Origin: Mucilaginibacter sp. SMC90
GTDB lineage: Bacteria; Bacteroidota; Bacteroidia; Sphingobacteriales; Sphingobacteriaceae
Assembly (NCBI RefSeq): GCF_022811725.1
Contig: NZ_CP094527.1
Coordinates: 6,200,001-6,264,000, forward strand
Reading direction: 5' to 3'
Length of the DNA: 64,000 nt
Positions 19,431 to 28,880 of this stretch are shown here, one piece after another (the first letter of the stretch is position 1; each line of letters opens with the position of its first letter). The position numbers and the translations under genes were made by a program. The notes under the pieces are model-generated. The model was not told the origin of the DNA. It was given only the letters and a program-made list of their open reading frames with translations, and did not search any database.

Positions 19431-21110
19431 TTATTGAAGTTCCGTTGCAAAGCTACTGAGGAATACTCTCCCGTCCAGCGCCCATGTCTGATCGATAGAA
19501 ATTCCCAGCCAGTAATAGATTTGCGGAACGATGGTGATATTTTCAACGGTCACGTTATCTGCGCCTAGATTACAGGGCAGTGTATTTGGTGAGTTGGCAA
19601 ACTCGGATGTCCCTGTAATTGTAAAGTCGGGCTGACCGGCAATTGCATTTTTCAAGGTTACCAAGCCATCCTGAGCTGGCCAGTAGCCGATCAGATTCTT
19701 GTAGCTGGCACTCCCGGATTCTGCAGCAATGCTGCAGGCATCGTTGGCAATATCTCCGTCAGTGAGCGCCTTATTAGAAATACGGATATCCTCAATGTTG
19801 AAATCTATTGCATCACGGGCTGAATAATCATTATTTCCCCCTATTTGTAAAGGCCGGGGATCGGTAATTGTACCCGATGAATACTGATCCAGCTTAGAAC
19901 CCATTAACGCACCGTCAATATATGTTTTTATGGTTCTGGAAGATTTAACATTATCGGTCGATATTACCACGGCGAAAGAATGCCACAAGCCATCGGTAAA
20001 AGTATTGTCCACATCCAGTTGCGTACGATTTCCGGAATCATCTGCCAGATATATCGACAAAACATTGCGCTGCCGATAAACCCCCCACCTGTTTTTACCG
20101 ATCAGCAAAATATAGTTTCCTCCGAAGTTATAGGTACCATCCGGGGCAGGATTGATCTTAATTTTTCCCTGTAAGGTAATGGCTCCCGACCCTATATTGT
20201 AAATACCATTCGGATCATTTGCTGTTGCTACTACGCCGCTTTTGAAGTGTTCAGTATATAATGTCTTGCCGTTGAGTTCAAGCTGTTTATATTTTGGATT
20301 GTAAAAGACCGCGAATATATTCCTCTCAGCATCGGAAGAACCGCCATAACTGGTGCCTGAGGCTCCATGATTGGTCGTTATAATCACCAGCCATTTTTCC
20401 TTATTGTAACTTTTACGCTGTTTTAAGGCGGCCAGCATTTCCGCGACATAACCGTCGGCCGTTTTTACAGCAGTGACAAAGCCAGGATTGGTTGCGGAGA
20501 AACCAGACTGTGCGCCTACGGTTTCGACCTCCCGGAAATTGACAAGAGTCAGTGCGGCGTTACTGCTTTGCAATCGTTTTACGGCGGTATCCTTGGATGC
20601 CAGGTCGTTGACTGTCGTTACCCGGGTGTCCGCATGGATGAACAACCTGTCATTTAATTGGGACCATGAAGAAATCGTCAGGGTTTTCAAAGCAGGCGAT
20701 CCGGTCAATATGCGGTAAAATATTGTCGGATAAAACGGGGGATTGGTGTTAGGGTTATTGACATCCCGGACCGGCAGAAAAGTATCATCCTGGATCAGAT
20801 GCTTACCTATCCTCACCCCGGTTGCGATGCTAGACCAAGTACTCGGATCATCTGTCCTTGGTTCACTCAATCCTGTCCAGGTGTATTTGCTGTTGGGTAA
20901 CAGTGAGGATATGGTCGGAGGCATTATGGCCTTCATGACCGAACCGGGCACACCGTCTATGCTGATGACCAGCACCTTACTGGTTACGACAGAATCTACG
21001 GGCTTATCGTACGTTTCGAATACAGCGGGCGGGTTATAATATTTCCTGCAAGCTGTTGCCCCGAGAATTAAAATGCTCATGCAGCCTATTAATAAGTTCT
21101 TTAATTTCAT
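19431..21110 (-). CDS. Alkaline-phosphatase-fold/LamG lipoprotein (DUF4983-like)
   Basis: Predicted outer-membrane lipoprotein of 559 residues with lipobox LGATAC (Cys about 21). Residues about 45-270 resemble the type I phosphodiesterase/alkaline phosphatase fold: LVISIDGVPG, DPSTWSSIATG, then VIITTNHGA. Residues about 300-475 form a LamG/concanavalin-A-like domain (KNRWGVYRQRN, GNRTQLDVDNTFTDGLWHSF, DGALMGSKL, DIRISNKALTDGDI). A short C-terminal domain ends with WALDGRVFLSSF. Metal-site residues look eroded: the usual D..GH loop reads NFREVETVGAQSGF and the Asp of SDHG is Asn. A binding role at the cell surface is therefore more likely than catalysis. Last gene of the large SusC/SusD operon and a paralog of the gene at 23213-24961. 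Confidence 0.75.
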   Translation of the reverse strand: MKLKNLLIGCMSILILGATACRKYYNPPAVFETYDKPVDSVVTSKVLVISIDGVPGSVMKAIMPPTISSLLPNSKYTWTGLSEPRTDDPSTWSSIATGVRIGKHLIQDDTFLPVRDVNNPNTNPPFYPTIFYRILTGSPALKTLTISSWSQLNDRLFIHADTRVTTVNDLASKDTAVKRLQSSNAALTLVNFREVETVGAQSGFSATNPGFVTAVKTADGYVAEMLAALKQRKSYNKEKWLVIITTNHGASGTSYGGSSDAERNIFAVFYNPKYKQLELNGKTLYTEHFKSGVVATANDPNGIYNIGSGAITLQGKIKINPAPDGTYNFGGNYILLIGKNRWGVYRQRNVLSIYLADDSGNRTQLDVDNTFTDGLWHSFAVVISTDNVKSSRTIKTYIDGALMGSKLDQYSSGTITDPRPLQIGGNNDYSARDAIDFNIEDIRISNKALTDGDIANDACSIAAESGSASYKNLIGYWPAQDGLVTLKNAIAGQPDFTITGTSEFANSPNTLPCNLGADNVTVENITIVPQIYYWLGISIDQTWALDGRVFLSSFATELQ

Positions 21111-21151
21111 ATTACTCTATTCAATATTAATATTTAAACTATGGCATACCA

Positions 21152-23173
21152 CTAATTGCCATCATAGAACGTACCTATTTCTGCTAAAGCAGAATATGGC
21201 GCTCCATCATAGCTGTTATGAGCGATAGTAACGCGCATGTATCTCAGGTTAATTTTCTGCGGTAAAATGAATTCCTGGGCGCCATCCTGGTTAGCCAAGG
21301 GGAAATTTCCCAATGAGGTCCAGCTGACATTGTCTGTACTGTATTCCACCGTCACATCCGTTGTACGCCGGTTACCATATCTTTGTACCACATAAAATCC
21401 GCTGATCCTGGTAGTTTGTGCCATATCGATGTTGATAATGTGCGGAGGGGGTACCGGACTTGGCAGCGGAGAGCAGCCGGAATAACAGCCGTGCCAGTAG
21501 GTGTTCGGATCACCGTCGCCCATTGCTGAGGTAATGTTCAACGCACCTTCATTAGCTGCGAAATCACTTGCTGTATAAAGCCAGTTGACGCGGTCATTGT
21601 ATACCCTGGTCTGGCGTAAAGGATAATGGTCAGTTACATATTGCCTTGACAACGGATTGTATAACCATATCGGATCAGTCATCGGCTTATACTTTTTGGC
21701 AACAGCCGACCTGGTGATGGTACTGACCGGAATACCCCAGGCATCAAAAAATTTCGAGTAATCCATTTGACCGTAATCGCAAAGCCCGGTGAAGAAGAAG
21801 TTTATTTTGCTCATGTCAGACAGTCCCGAAAGTGAAATCGCCTGTGCTTTCTGAGCAAGGTAAGGTACTAAGCCAAAACCATCTTCGTTAGTCACCGGAT
21901 TACGCACCTTGGCAAAAAGCTGTAAAAAAGGAACCAGTTTAAACGTAGCGCTGTTGGTAGCTACATTGGCTATTGCATCTTTATCTATGTACTTTCCGGC
22001 ACCGCTATTGACATAGGTCAATGCTACGGGAACTATCGTAGGCAAACTTGCAGCAGTTCCCAGTCCTGAAAGCGTTGGGATAGGCTGATTATTGCGCAAC
22101 GCTGTCTTCATTACATTGAAATAAAGCACGCTGGGTTGAGCACCACCCCACCAGAAACTCGCCGCAGATGACTGATAATTTAAACTGATCTGCTTATATG
22201 TTCCTGACGAATTCCCGGTTATCAGCGTATTCAGATTCGTCCACTCATCAAACCAGTAATCGGCACTCTGAGCGACAATGGGCTGCCCGTTATGTATATA
22301 AACGCCACCTTTGGTCTGAATATCCATCACGAAACGTTCCGGCAATTCCGGGGCTCTGTATTGCAAATTTTGATTCCCGGGAATCAAGCCGGAGAATTTA
22401 TAATAATCTTCTACAAAAACCTTATCCCATTCTGCCATCGTTTTATCGATATTGCTCAAGGTTCCGTTTTGGATCCCCCGGACAACATAATCCCGTGAAA
22501 TAGAGAAGGCAGTATGCTGTGATCGCAGTTCTAACCAGGGTACCCCTGAAGCCAGAACCCTTCGCTGCCATGCGGCAAGGTCGGTGGTAATTCCCAGTAT
22601 AAAGTCACTGGTGGCTACCGCATGCCTAAAATGCAGCGTTTCCGGCGCACTGCCTGCAAAAGATGGTTTGATCCAGATATAGCCGCCGTATAAATTACGT
22701 ACCGTGTTCTTTCCTGGGAACAAAGCTTTTACTGTTGACACAATCGGGTCCCTTCTGTAGGGAATCTGCCCGGTTACATTGTCTGCCTGCGATCCTACCT
22801 GTACAGAAAGGCCAAAAAGGCCGCTGGGAACGTCAATCTCGACCAGCTCTCCAGCCGGGGCAAAAAGACCTGTGCTGAATATTGGCAGCGGAACATAACT
22901 CACGCCCAAGGTCGTTGCCGGAACATAAGTATAGTTAAAATTAAATACGATACTAGTATCTGCGATCCGTGGCTGGCTATCAGTAACGAGCCCAGGAAAT
23001 ATCCTCGCCTGGGCATATAAACTACGGTCGGTGCCTAAATCTGTGGTATCCACGCTCCCGCTGGAAGTCGGTGTATCATAACCGTCCGGGAAATTATATT
23101 TATATTTTTTACAGCCTATCAATATCCCGGAACAGATGGATATTACGATGAACAAAATCCCTATCTTTTTCAT
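21152..23173 (-). CDS. M60-like lipoprotein without HExxH, with F5/8C domain
   Basis: Lipoprotein of 673 residues (lipobox LIGC, Cys about 21). Residues about 95-400 follow the layout of the M60-like (enhancin/SslE type) domain: LFAPAGELVEIDVPSG, PYRRDPIVSTVKALFPG, NLYGGYIWIKP, then ELPERFVMDIQTKGGVYIHNGQPI. Where active M60 peptidases carry the HExGH zinc motif this protein has none; no HExxH occurs anywhere in it. The C-terminal part (about 530-670) is a discoidin (F5/8 type C) domain: VVQRYGNRRTTDVTVEYSTD, NLRYMRVTIAHNS. I infer a non-catalytic glycan- or glycoprotein-binding surface protein. It lies between the two alkaline-phosphatase-fold paralogs, with gaps of 39-41 bp, in the large operon. 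Confidence 0.7.
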   Translation of the reverse strand: MKKIGILFIVISICSGILIGCKKYKYNFPDGYDTPTSSGSVDTTDLGTDRSLYAQARIFPGLVTDSQPRIADTSIVFNFNYTYVPATTLGVSYVPLPIFSTGLFAPAGELVEIDVPSGLFGLSVQVGSQADNVTGQIPYRRDPIVSTVKALFPGKNTVRNLYGGYIWIKPSFAGSAPETLHFRHAVATSDFILGITTDLAAWQRRVLASGVPWLELRSQHTAFSISRDYVVRGIQNGTLSNIDKTMAEWDKVFVEDYYKFSGLIPGNQNLQYRAPELPERFVMDIQTKGGVYIHNGQPIVAQSADYWFDEWTNLNTLITGNSSGTYKQISLNYQSSAASFWWGGAQPSVLYFNVMKTALRNNQPIPTLSGLGTAASLPTIVPVALTYVNSGAGKYIDKDAIANVATNSATFKLVPFLQLFAKVRNPVTNEDGFGLVPYLAQKAQAISLSGLSDMSKINFFFTGLCDYGQMDYSKFFDAWGIPVSTITRSAVAKKYKPMTDPIWLYNPLSRQYVTDHYPLRQTRVYNDRVNWLYTASDFAANEGALNITSAMGDGDPNTYWHGCYSGCSPLPSPVPPPHIINIDMAQTTRISGFYVVQRYGNRRTTDVTVEYSTDNVSWTSLGNFPLANQDGAQEFILPQKINLRYMRVTIAHNSYDGAPYSALAEIGTFYDGN

Positions 23174-23212
23174 TTAAATCAATTTTAAATCATTTAACCT
23201 TTTTCAATGCAC

Positions 23213-24961
23213 TTATGGCGTCACAGCGGTATAAGTGGGAGTAAAGGCCTTGCCATCCAACTGCCAGTTTACATTGGGCGTAACTGATAACCACTGCATA
23301 ATCTGCAGCGGAACATCTACCGAATTAGGAACGGTTCTGTAAAATGAAGGGGAGACCGGCGGAGACAGTACCGGGCTGTAATCACTGAAATCACTCCAGG
23401 AATAAGGTCCGGACAGCACGAAATCACTGCCTGCGCCCATTTTTCCGGTTCTTTCCTTCAATACCTTTTTTCCCACTTCATCACCCGGCCAGTAGCCGAC
23501 CAGGTTCTCATAGTAGGGATGGCTGGAATCAATTACGGTCTTTCCCGCTAAAGCTGCGACATCTGCATCGGTGAAAGCGACATTGTAAATCTGCAGGTTG
23601 GTCACAAAGATACTGGGCTGGTCATTGCCGTTGTTGGGTATCCGGCCAATTCTTAAAGGTGCATTGTTACTCAGCGGGTCTGTTGTACTGCCCCATGTTC
23701 CCGAATTATTAAATTTGCCGTCCGTGTATGTCTTCATCGTGGTTACATTATCCGCCCTCGTTATGGTCAGCGTGATCGAATGCCATTGATTATCGCTTAC
23801 CGTTCCGCCGGATATTTCGTACGATGAAGACGAATTGATCCACCACTCAGTTCCTTTCAGGAACAGGTTGAATCCCGCTCCGCCGAAATCCTGAACACGT
23901 TTTGACAGCACTGTCGGATAACCGATCCAATTGGTATAACTGTTTTTAAACAGGAACTGGTATGTATAGGAACCAGAGGTTCCTATATTATATAAAGCGG
24001 GATTGGAAAGTGTGGCGTTTACGTAATTGTTGTTCGCATAGGTATATTTAACTGCATTGCCGCTATAGACGACAGCGGCACTGGATGGCTGAACCAGGTA
24101 TTGAGTGGTAAACCTTGGACTGTAAAATATGGTAAATATGTTCCGGGTAGCATCATCGAATGCCGTGCCGTTCGCTGGCGGAACGGCGCTAATCTTGCCG
24201 CCTTTATTGGAGGTGATGACAACGAGCCAGTTTTCCGCAGAATAATTTGGCCTGCCTTTAAGGGCCGCCATAATTTCTCCGACATAAGAATCCACCTGTG
24301 ACAAAGCTGCCTGGTAAGCAGGGGTCGTACTGTCATAGTTCGATGAGGTTCCCGCGGCTTCCACGGAATGGAATTGGGCAAGCACAAGGTCTCTGTCATT
24401 TTTTTGCAGATCTGCAACCACCGCGGCTTTAACGGCCTCATCACTGTTTTCAAAAGTTTGCTTTTGATCGGCAGACTGGGTGAAATGATCTGCAAAAGCC
24501 GCCGAAGCGCTAAATGCAGCAATCCGGAAATTATGATCGTAACTTTTCAGCAAAGAGATAAATGAAGGAAATTCGGACAGCTTGTTTCCGGCAAAATCCT
24601 CCGTTGTTACCTGGTTCTTGGCAACGCCGACACCGGTAAGCTGCGTAGCCCAGGCGCTCGCATTTGTCACCGGTTCATTATCCGGATCAACAATTGCACT
24701 AAAAGTGTAAAGCGAATTGTTGTACAGCTTTGTGATCTCGGGATAGCGGACAGCGGTATCGCCCAATGCCTTTCCTCTTGCACCGTCAATAATTATATAA
24801 AGCACCTTGCCGTGTCCCTGACTTAATGGTTCGGCAGGGTAATTCTTCTTTAAGAGGTTCGGGAAGTCCTTATTACAGGAAACCATCAGGATTCCGGCGA
24901 AATAAAACAGCATCCGGGCGAAGAGCAACCGGCTTTTATTGGTTAATTTATTTTTTTTCAT
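23213..24961 (-). CDS. Alkaline-phosphatase-fold/LamG lipoprotein, paralog 2
   Basis: Paralog of the product of 19431-21110, with the same domain order: lipobox GILMVSC, an alkaline-phosphatase-like N-terminal half (YIIIDGARGKAL, NASAWATQLTGVG, LAQFHSVEAAG, WLVVITSNKGG), a LamG domain (about 330-490, DNQWHSITLTITR, PLRIGRIPNNG, NLQIYNVAFTDADV) and a C-terminal segment ending WQLDGKAFTP. Catalytic positions are even more degenerate than in the paralog: the SDHG motif has become SNKGG, losing Asp and His. Probably a surface glycan-binding protein. It is 11 bp downstream of the DUF5008 gene, within the same operon. Confidence 0.72.
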   Translation of the reverse strand: MKKNKLTNKSRLLFARMLFYFAGILMVSCNKDFPNLLKKNYPAEPLSQGHGKVLYIIIDGARGKALGDTAVRYPEITKLYNNSLYTFSAIVDPDNEPVTNASAWATQLTGVGVAKNQVTTEDFAGNKLSEFPSFISLLKSYDHNFRIAAFSASAAFADHFTQSADQKQTFENSDEAVKAAVVADLQKNDRDLVLAQFHSVEAAGTSSNYDSTTPAYQAALSQVDSYVGEIMAALKGRPNYSAENWLVVITSNKGGKISAVPPANGTAFDDATRNIFTIFYSPRFTTQYLVQPSSAAVVYSGNAVKYTYANNNYVNATLSNPALYNIGTSGSYTYQFLFKNSYTNWIGYPTVLSKRVQDFGGAGFNLFLKGTEWWINSSSSYEISGGTVSDNQWHSITLTITRADNVTTMKTYTDGKFNNSGTWGSTTDPLSNNAPLRIGRIPNNGNDQPSIFVTNLQIYNVAFTDADVAALAGKTVIDSSHPYYENLVGYWPGDEVGKKVLKERTGKMGAGSDFVLSGPYSWSDFSDYSPVLSPPVSPSFYRTVPNSVDVPLQIMQWLSVTPNVNWQLDGKAFTPTYTAVTP

Positions 24962-24972
24962 ATCCGTGATGA

Positions 24973-26562
24973 TTAATTCTTTATTTCAACTTTCACTATA
25001 TTATTAACTGTCTGATCATCGAATTTGTGGATGAGGCCCAGCAGGATGACCGCAGGGTTGCCTGCGGTGGAGGTCGTTTCAATGACCTGCTGAATCTGTC
25101 CCTCAAAAGTCCCGACGTGATTGAACGTCTGAAGCGCAGATCCGTCGCCGTTTAGTAACAGGAAGCCTGGTCTTGAAACATTGTTATACATGGTGAAAGT
25201 TCCGGAAACAAGTACCTTACCATTGTTCAGCATCCTGGCAAAATTCACCTCTCCACCGGTTGCAGCTCCAAACAAGAAGCTTTTATCCAAATCCCCGTTA
25301 TCCTTGAGCATGGCGATACCGGGACAGGCAACGCCGTCGTATGCAGTAAAATTACCGGTAATCATTACCCTGTGCATCAATGGATTATACTGCACAGTAT
25401 TGATCTTACCATTAGCCCCTGCTCCCGCAAGAAATGTGGCGTCCACGTTGCCATTGCCGTCCAGCCTGACAATGGAGCCTACCTTGGTCCCGTTATATTT
25501 CGTAAAGTTGCCTACCAGAACAACCTTATCGTCGGGTTGCAAATAAGCATCATTGACCAATGCATCAGCGCCTGTATTTTGTGGTCCGTAATTGTAAGTC
25601 GAGTCCAATACACCATTTTCATCCGTCCTCATTATAGTATGGATCGGTTTGTATATGTAAAACCGGCCGAGGCGGGTGGACTGCGCATAAGAGATCGTTG
25701 AATAATAGCTGATAGCGCCTACAGCAATAACCTTATTATCGCTGGTTACAAAGGTCTTGATGATATTTTGATTAGGCACGGCAGCATTAAAGGCAGGCAC
25801 GGTATCCAAGCCGTTGTTGGGGACATCCGGCGTTTGGTTGATCACATTGACATACATCACATCCAAGGAGCCATCAGAATTCAACCGGGTAATATTGCCG
25901 ATGCCCGAGCGCCCGGTAAAACCAGTAAAGCTCCCACCGATAATAAACTTGCCGCTGGCCAGCCTGGCAACAGAAAGCAAAGAACCATTTGCTCCGGTAT
26001 AAGAAGCGTAGTTAGTACTGGGCGTGCCCTGGTAATTGATAAATCCGATATGATTGACGTTCTGGGTGTTGATTTTTAAAAAAGATCCAACCAGTAAATA
26101 ACCCTGATTGTACTCATAAGCCGCATTGATGGGAAGGTCGGTACCTACTCCCAGGTTGGCGGCAAAGCCCGCGTCAATGGAAACATTCCCGGTCACCGTA
26201 AATCTTGGCCCAAAAAATATTTGCCCCCCAAGCTTGATGGACGCAATACCTGAACTGATATTGTCGGGAATCTCGACAGTAATGGTCGAATCACTAAGAT
26301 CGAGGACCTTTGTCGACTCGTTGCTGATCTGGAAATCAAACTTACCTTCGTAGCTCTTCAGGCCCTGTACCTTAAAGATAACGGAGGAACCGGCGGGCCC
26401 GCTTGACGGCAAAGGTTGCGCCTCCGCGAACTTAACACCAAACGGAACCTTTCCCCCGGCATATGGATCCGGTCCGACAACCTCTTTCTTTTTACAGGAA
26501 AGTAGTCCTCCGATCAAAAAATTAAAGAGGACAATGTAATATATAACTTTTAAAAGCTTCAT
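24973..26562 (-). CDS. DUF5008-type lipoprotein with IPT/TIG and delta-60 repeats
   Basis: Surface lipoprotein of 529 residues (lipobox IGGLLSC, Cys about 23). An IPT/TIG-like immunoglobulin fold (about 50-125) includes SSGPAGSSVIFKVQGL. It is followed by a series of delta-60 beta-propeller repeats recognisable by the LNxDGSLDxxF pattern: LNSDGSLDVMYVN, LDGNGNVDATFLAG, LKDNGDLDKSFLFG, LLNGDGSALQTFN. Such proteins accompany SusC/SusD pairs in Sphingobacteriaceae and are believed to bind glycan at the surface. Gaps of 38 bp to the fasciclin gene upstream and 11 bp to the next gene downstream support operon membership. The exact ligand is unknown. Confidence 0.75.
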   Translation of the reverse strand: MKLLKVIYYIVLFNFLIGGLLSCKKKEVVGPDPYAGGKVPFGVKFAEAQPLPSSGPAGSSVIFKVQGLKSYEGKFDFQISNESTKVLDLSDSTITVEIPDNISSGIASIKLGGQIFFGPRFTVTGNVSIDAGFAANLGVGTDLPINAAYEYNQGYLLVGSFLKINTQNVNHIGFINYQGTPSTNYASYTGANGSLLSVARLASGKFIIGGSFTGFTGRSGIGNITRLNSDGSLDVMYVNVINQTPDVPNNGLDTVPAFNAAVPNQNIIKTFVTSDNKVIAVGAISYYSTISYAQSTRLGRFYIYKPIHTIMRTDENGVLDSTYNYGPQNTGADALVNDAYLQPDDKVVLVGNFTKYNGTKVGSIVRLDGNGNVDATFLAGAGANGKINTVQYNPLMHRVMITGNFTAYDGVACPGIAMLKDNGDLDKSFLFGAATGGEVNFARMLNNGKVLVSGTFTMYNNVSRPGFLLLNGDGSALQTFNHVGTFEGQIQQVIETTSTAGNPAVILLGLIHKFDDQTVNNIVKVEIKN

Positions 26563-26600
26563 TTTTTTATGTTTTGGAATTGATAATCAGGATACAGAAA

Positions 26601-27344
26601 TTATTGCGGTGGCTTGATGCCTACCGCTATAGCCTCTAAAATGAAATTATTGCTTTTGAATCCGAATGTGTGATTCTGGTATTGTAAAACATGAACAACA
26701 CCATTATATGGCTGAATATCAGATGATGCTACCGGAACATTGATCATAGAACCAAGCTGATTCGTAAAATCATTGATATAGGAGTAATACAATTGACGGT
26801 ATCCCGCATATTTAACCCCGCCGGCGTCGTTGTAGATCACCCCAATGTTCATCGGCCTGCCACCGTAACTGATGTAACCCTGACCAGGGTAAGCGTTGAG
26901 CTGTGTGGTATCGAGTTGCGGAATGTCTTTCAACAGGTACTTTCCTTTAATGATATAAAGAGATAGCATATCCTTCCACACCTTGGGATCCACCTGTTCA
27001 AGCTGTTTTACTGTATCCTGTCCCCTGTTATAAAGGTATAGGTTAAGACCTTTAACAGCTTTATAAATACTGGACTGGGGCGGGGCAAAAAAGGTGATCG
27101 TATCATTTTGAAAAACATTCTGCATTCCGGCGATGTTGATCACCCTGCTCAATGTATCAAAATAGATAGGTTTGTCACTCAGGTATTTTAATATGCTGCC
27201 ATCGTATTTAGCCTGATGCACTCCCGTATCGATATAATAATTCCCTTTCTTACAGGCGTTTAGCACAAGGATTATTAATACGATACTTAAAAAATAACGT
27301 AAGCTATGATTATTATGATGATCTGAAAAATGTTTGTTACGCAT
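26601..27344 (-). CDS. Fasciclin-domain lipoprotein 1
   Basis: Lipoprotein of 247 residues (lipobox LVLNAC, Cys about 31) carrying one FAS1-type domain, marked by DTITFFAPPQSSIYKAVKG, WKDMLSLYIIKGKYLLKDI and the terminal NGVVHVLQYQNHTFGF. FAS1 domains mediate adhesion or ligand binding. In Bacteroidota PULs they frequently follow SusD, as here (18 bp after SusD-1), and may act as an extra surface glycan-binding protein. Paralog of the product of 33104-33775. Confidence 0.8.
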   Translation of the reverse strand: MRNKHFSDHHNNHSLRYFLSIVLIILVLNACKKGNYYIDTGVHQAKYDGSILKYLSDKPIYFDTLSRVINIAGMQNVFQNDTITFFAPPQSSIYKAVKGLNLYLYNRGQDTVKQLEQVDPKVWKDMLSLYIIKGKYLLKDIPQLDTTQLNAYPGQGYISYGGRPMNIGVIYNDAGGVKYAGYRQLYYSYINDFTNQLGSMINVPVASSDIQPYNGVVHVLQYQNHTFGFKSNNFILEAIAVGIKPPQ

Positions 27345-27362
27345 GGTCTTTCTGATTATTTG

Positions 27363-28871
27363 TTAATTCCAATATGCATTCAAGGTAATGTAAGGGTTGT
27401 TCAGCAGGGCAGATTTATCAATAGGCCAGGTCCACGCACCGTTGTTAAAAGCATCTACTGCTATAGGGGAAAAGGAATAGGTACCATCCACTGCTTTACG
27501 GGTCCTTACCAAATCGTAGAAATACTGGCCCTCGCCCATCAGTTCCCTCACCCGCTCATAATAGATATCATCTTTAAGCGCCTGGCCTGTAGAGGTAAAT
27601 TCCTCTGCCCCGGCCCTCCTCCGGATCATATTGACAGCGCCCTGGGCCAGGTTATCCTGGTTCAGCTGCGCAAGCGCCTCGGCCTTCAACAAAATAGCGT
27701 CTGCATACCGAAAAACGATCTGGTGATTCACCTGGTTCTGCCCTGCGGTTGAGCCCTGGGCGGCATTGATAAATTTGAACATCTGCTGCGTGCCATCTGA
27801 TGCATAAATATTGGCATCAAACCACAAAGACTTTCTCTGATCAACAACGGTCGCAGGGTATAACTTTAACATAAAACTGGCATCATACCAGATGGTCGAT
27901 GTTGAATAAGGCTGAAATGGTTTAAGCAACACATAATTGGAATAAACAGCCGTTGGAAGGAACTGCTCTGTAGAACTTTGTGTTTGTACGATCTCAAACA
28001 GCCCTTCTTTGGATCCTCCTCGGAATATATCGCTGGTCCTTTCTATCGGCAGCAGCTGGTAAGCACCGGTATTTTGATTTTGTAATTCATCCCCTTGCGT
28101 TACGACAGTCTGATAATACTGGGCGGCATTACCGGCATCAAATCCTGCAGCCCACATATTCATATGCATCATGAGTATCAGCGCGCTGCCGCGCATAGCT
28201 CTTGTACCGACCTTGGCGGCATCACCATAGGTCCAGGGCAGATTGTCTTTAACGGCCGCCATATCGGCCAGACAGTTTTTAAGAACCGTCACCATATTCG
28301 TCCTCGGCAGAGCTTCCGCATTAAAGGCATTGGTGTAATAGGGAACATCGCCATATACCCGCACCATGAAAAAATAGCTCAGGCATCGTAAAAATACGGC
28401 CTCCGCCTGGTACTGTTTTTTATCTGAGGCTGAAATTGCCGTCTCCGGCATATCACCTACCTGCTTATACAATATATTGGCTTCCTGCACGACCGCATAA
28501 AAGTCAGTCCACAAAGTGATTTGCCAGAACCTGTTGGTTGTTTCCGGTTGCAAATATCTGCCATCAGCCAAAAGCCCATTCAGGTCATTTCTCCGCAGGT
28601 ACCCAACATAATACTGATCATAATGCTCATTCGTAATATTGGCCGGCGCACACCGGAGGTCCCCGGTAGCTACAAAAAATCGGGAATCCTTCATGGTCGC
28701 GGTCCTGAACTTATTATAAACACCAAGCGTAAATGTTTCCACATCTGCTTTCGTTTTCCAGAAACTATTCCCGGCAAGGCCATCGATCGGTGTCACGTTC
28801 AAAAATTTCTTGCAACCCGTAAATCCTGTAAACAGGGTAGTGAGAACGGCTATATAAATTATTTTTTTCAT
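27363..28871 (-). CDS. susD: SusD-like surface glycan-binding protein 1
   Basis: Outer-membrane lipoprotein of 502 residues (lipobox GFTGC) of the SusD/RagB family that forms the lid of the SusC transporter. Typical features: KKFLNVTPIDGLAGNSFWKT near the N-terminus, the TPR segment AEAVFLRCLSYFFMVRVYGDVPYYT, and the C-terminal YADAILLKAEALAQLN and YYERVRELMGEGQYFYDLVR blocks, ending in TLNAYWN. It lies 9 bp after the SusC-1 stop, the standard gene pair. The glycan specificity is inferred only from neighbouring enzymes. Confidence 0.93.
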   Translation of the reverse strand: MKKIIYIAVLTTLFTGFTGCKKFLNVTPIDGLAGNSFWKTKADVETFTLGVYNKFRTATMKDSRFFVATGDLRCAPANITNEHYDQYYVGYLRRNDLNGLLADGRYLQPETTNRFWQITLWTDFYAVVQEANILYKQVGDMPETAISASDKKQYQAEAVFLRCLSYFFMVRVYGDVPYYTNAFNAEALPRTNMVTVLKNCLADMAAVKDNLPWTYGDAAKVGTRAMRGSALILMMHMNMWAAGFDAGNAAQYYQTVVTQGDELQNQNTGAYQLLPIERTSDIFRGGSKEGLFEIVQTQSSTEQFLPTAVYSNYVLLKPFQPYSTSTIWYDASFMLKLYPATVVDQRKSLWFDANIYASDGTQQMFKFINAAQGSTAGQNQVNHQIVFRYADAILLKAEALAQLNQDNLAQGAVNMIRRRAGAEEFTSTGQALKDDIYYERVRELMGEGQYFYDLVRTRKAVDGTYSFSPIAVDAFNNGAWTWPIDKSALLNNPYITLNAYWN

Positions 28872-28880
28872 GTGAATATT

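Noticed and set aside
24019..24522. 167-residue minus-strand open frame
   Set aside because: It overlaps the alkaline-phosphatase-fold lipoprotein gene in another frame; rich in Leu, Pro and Arg, with no domain.
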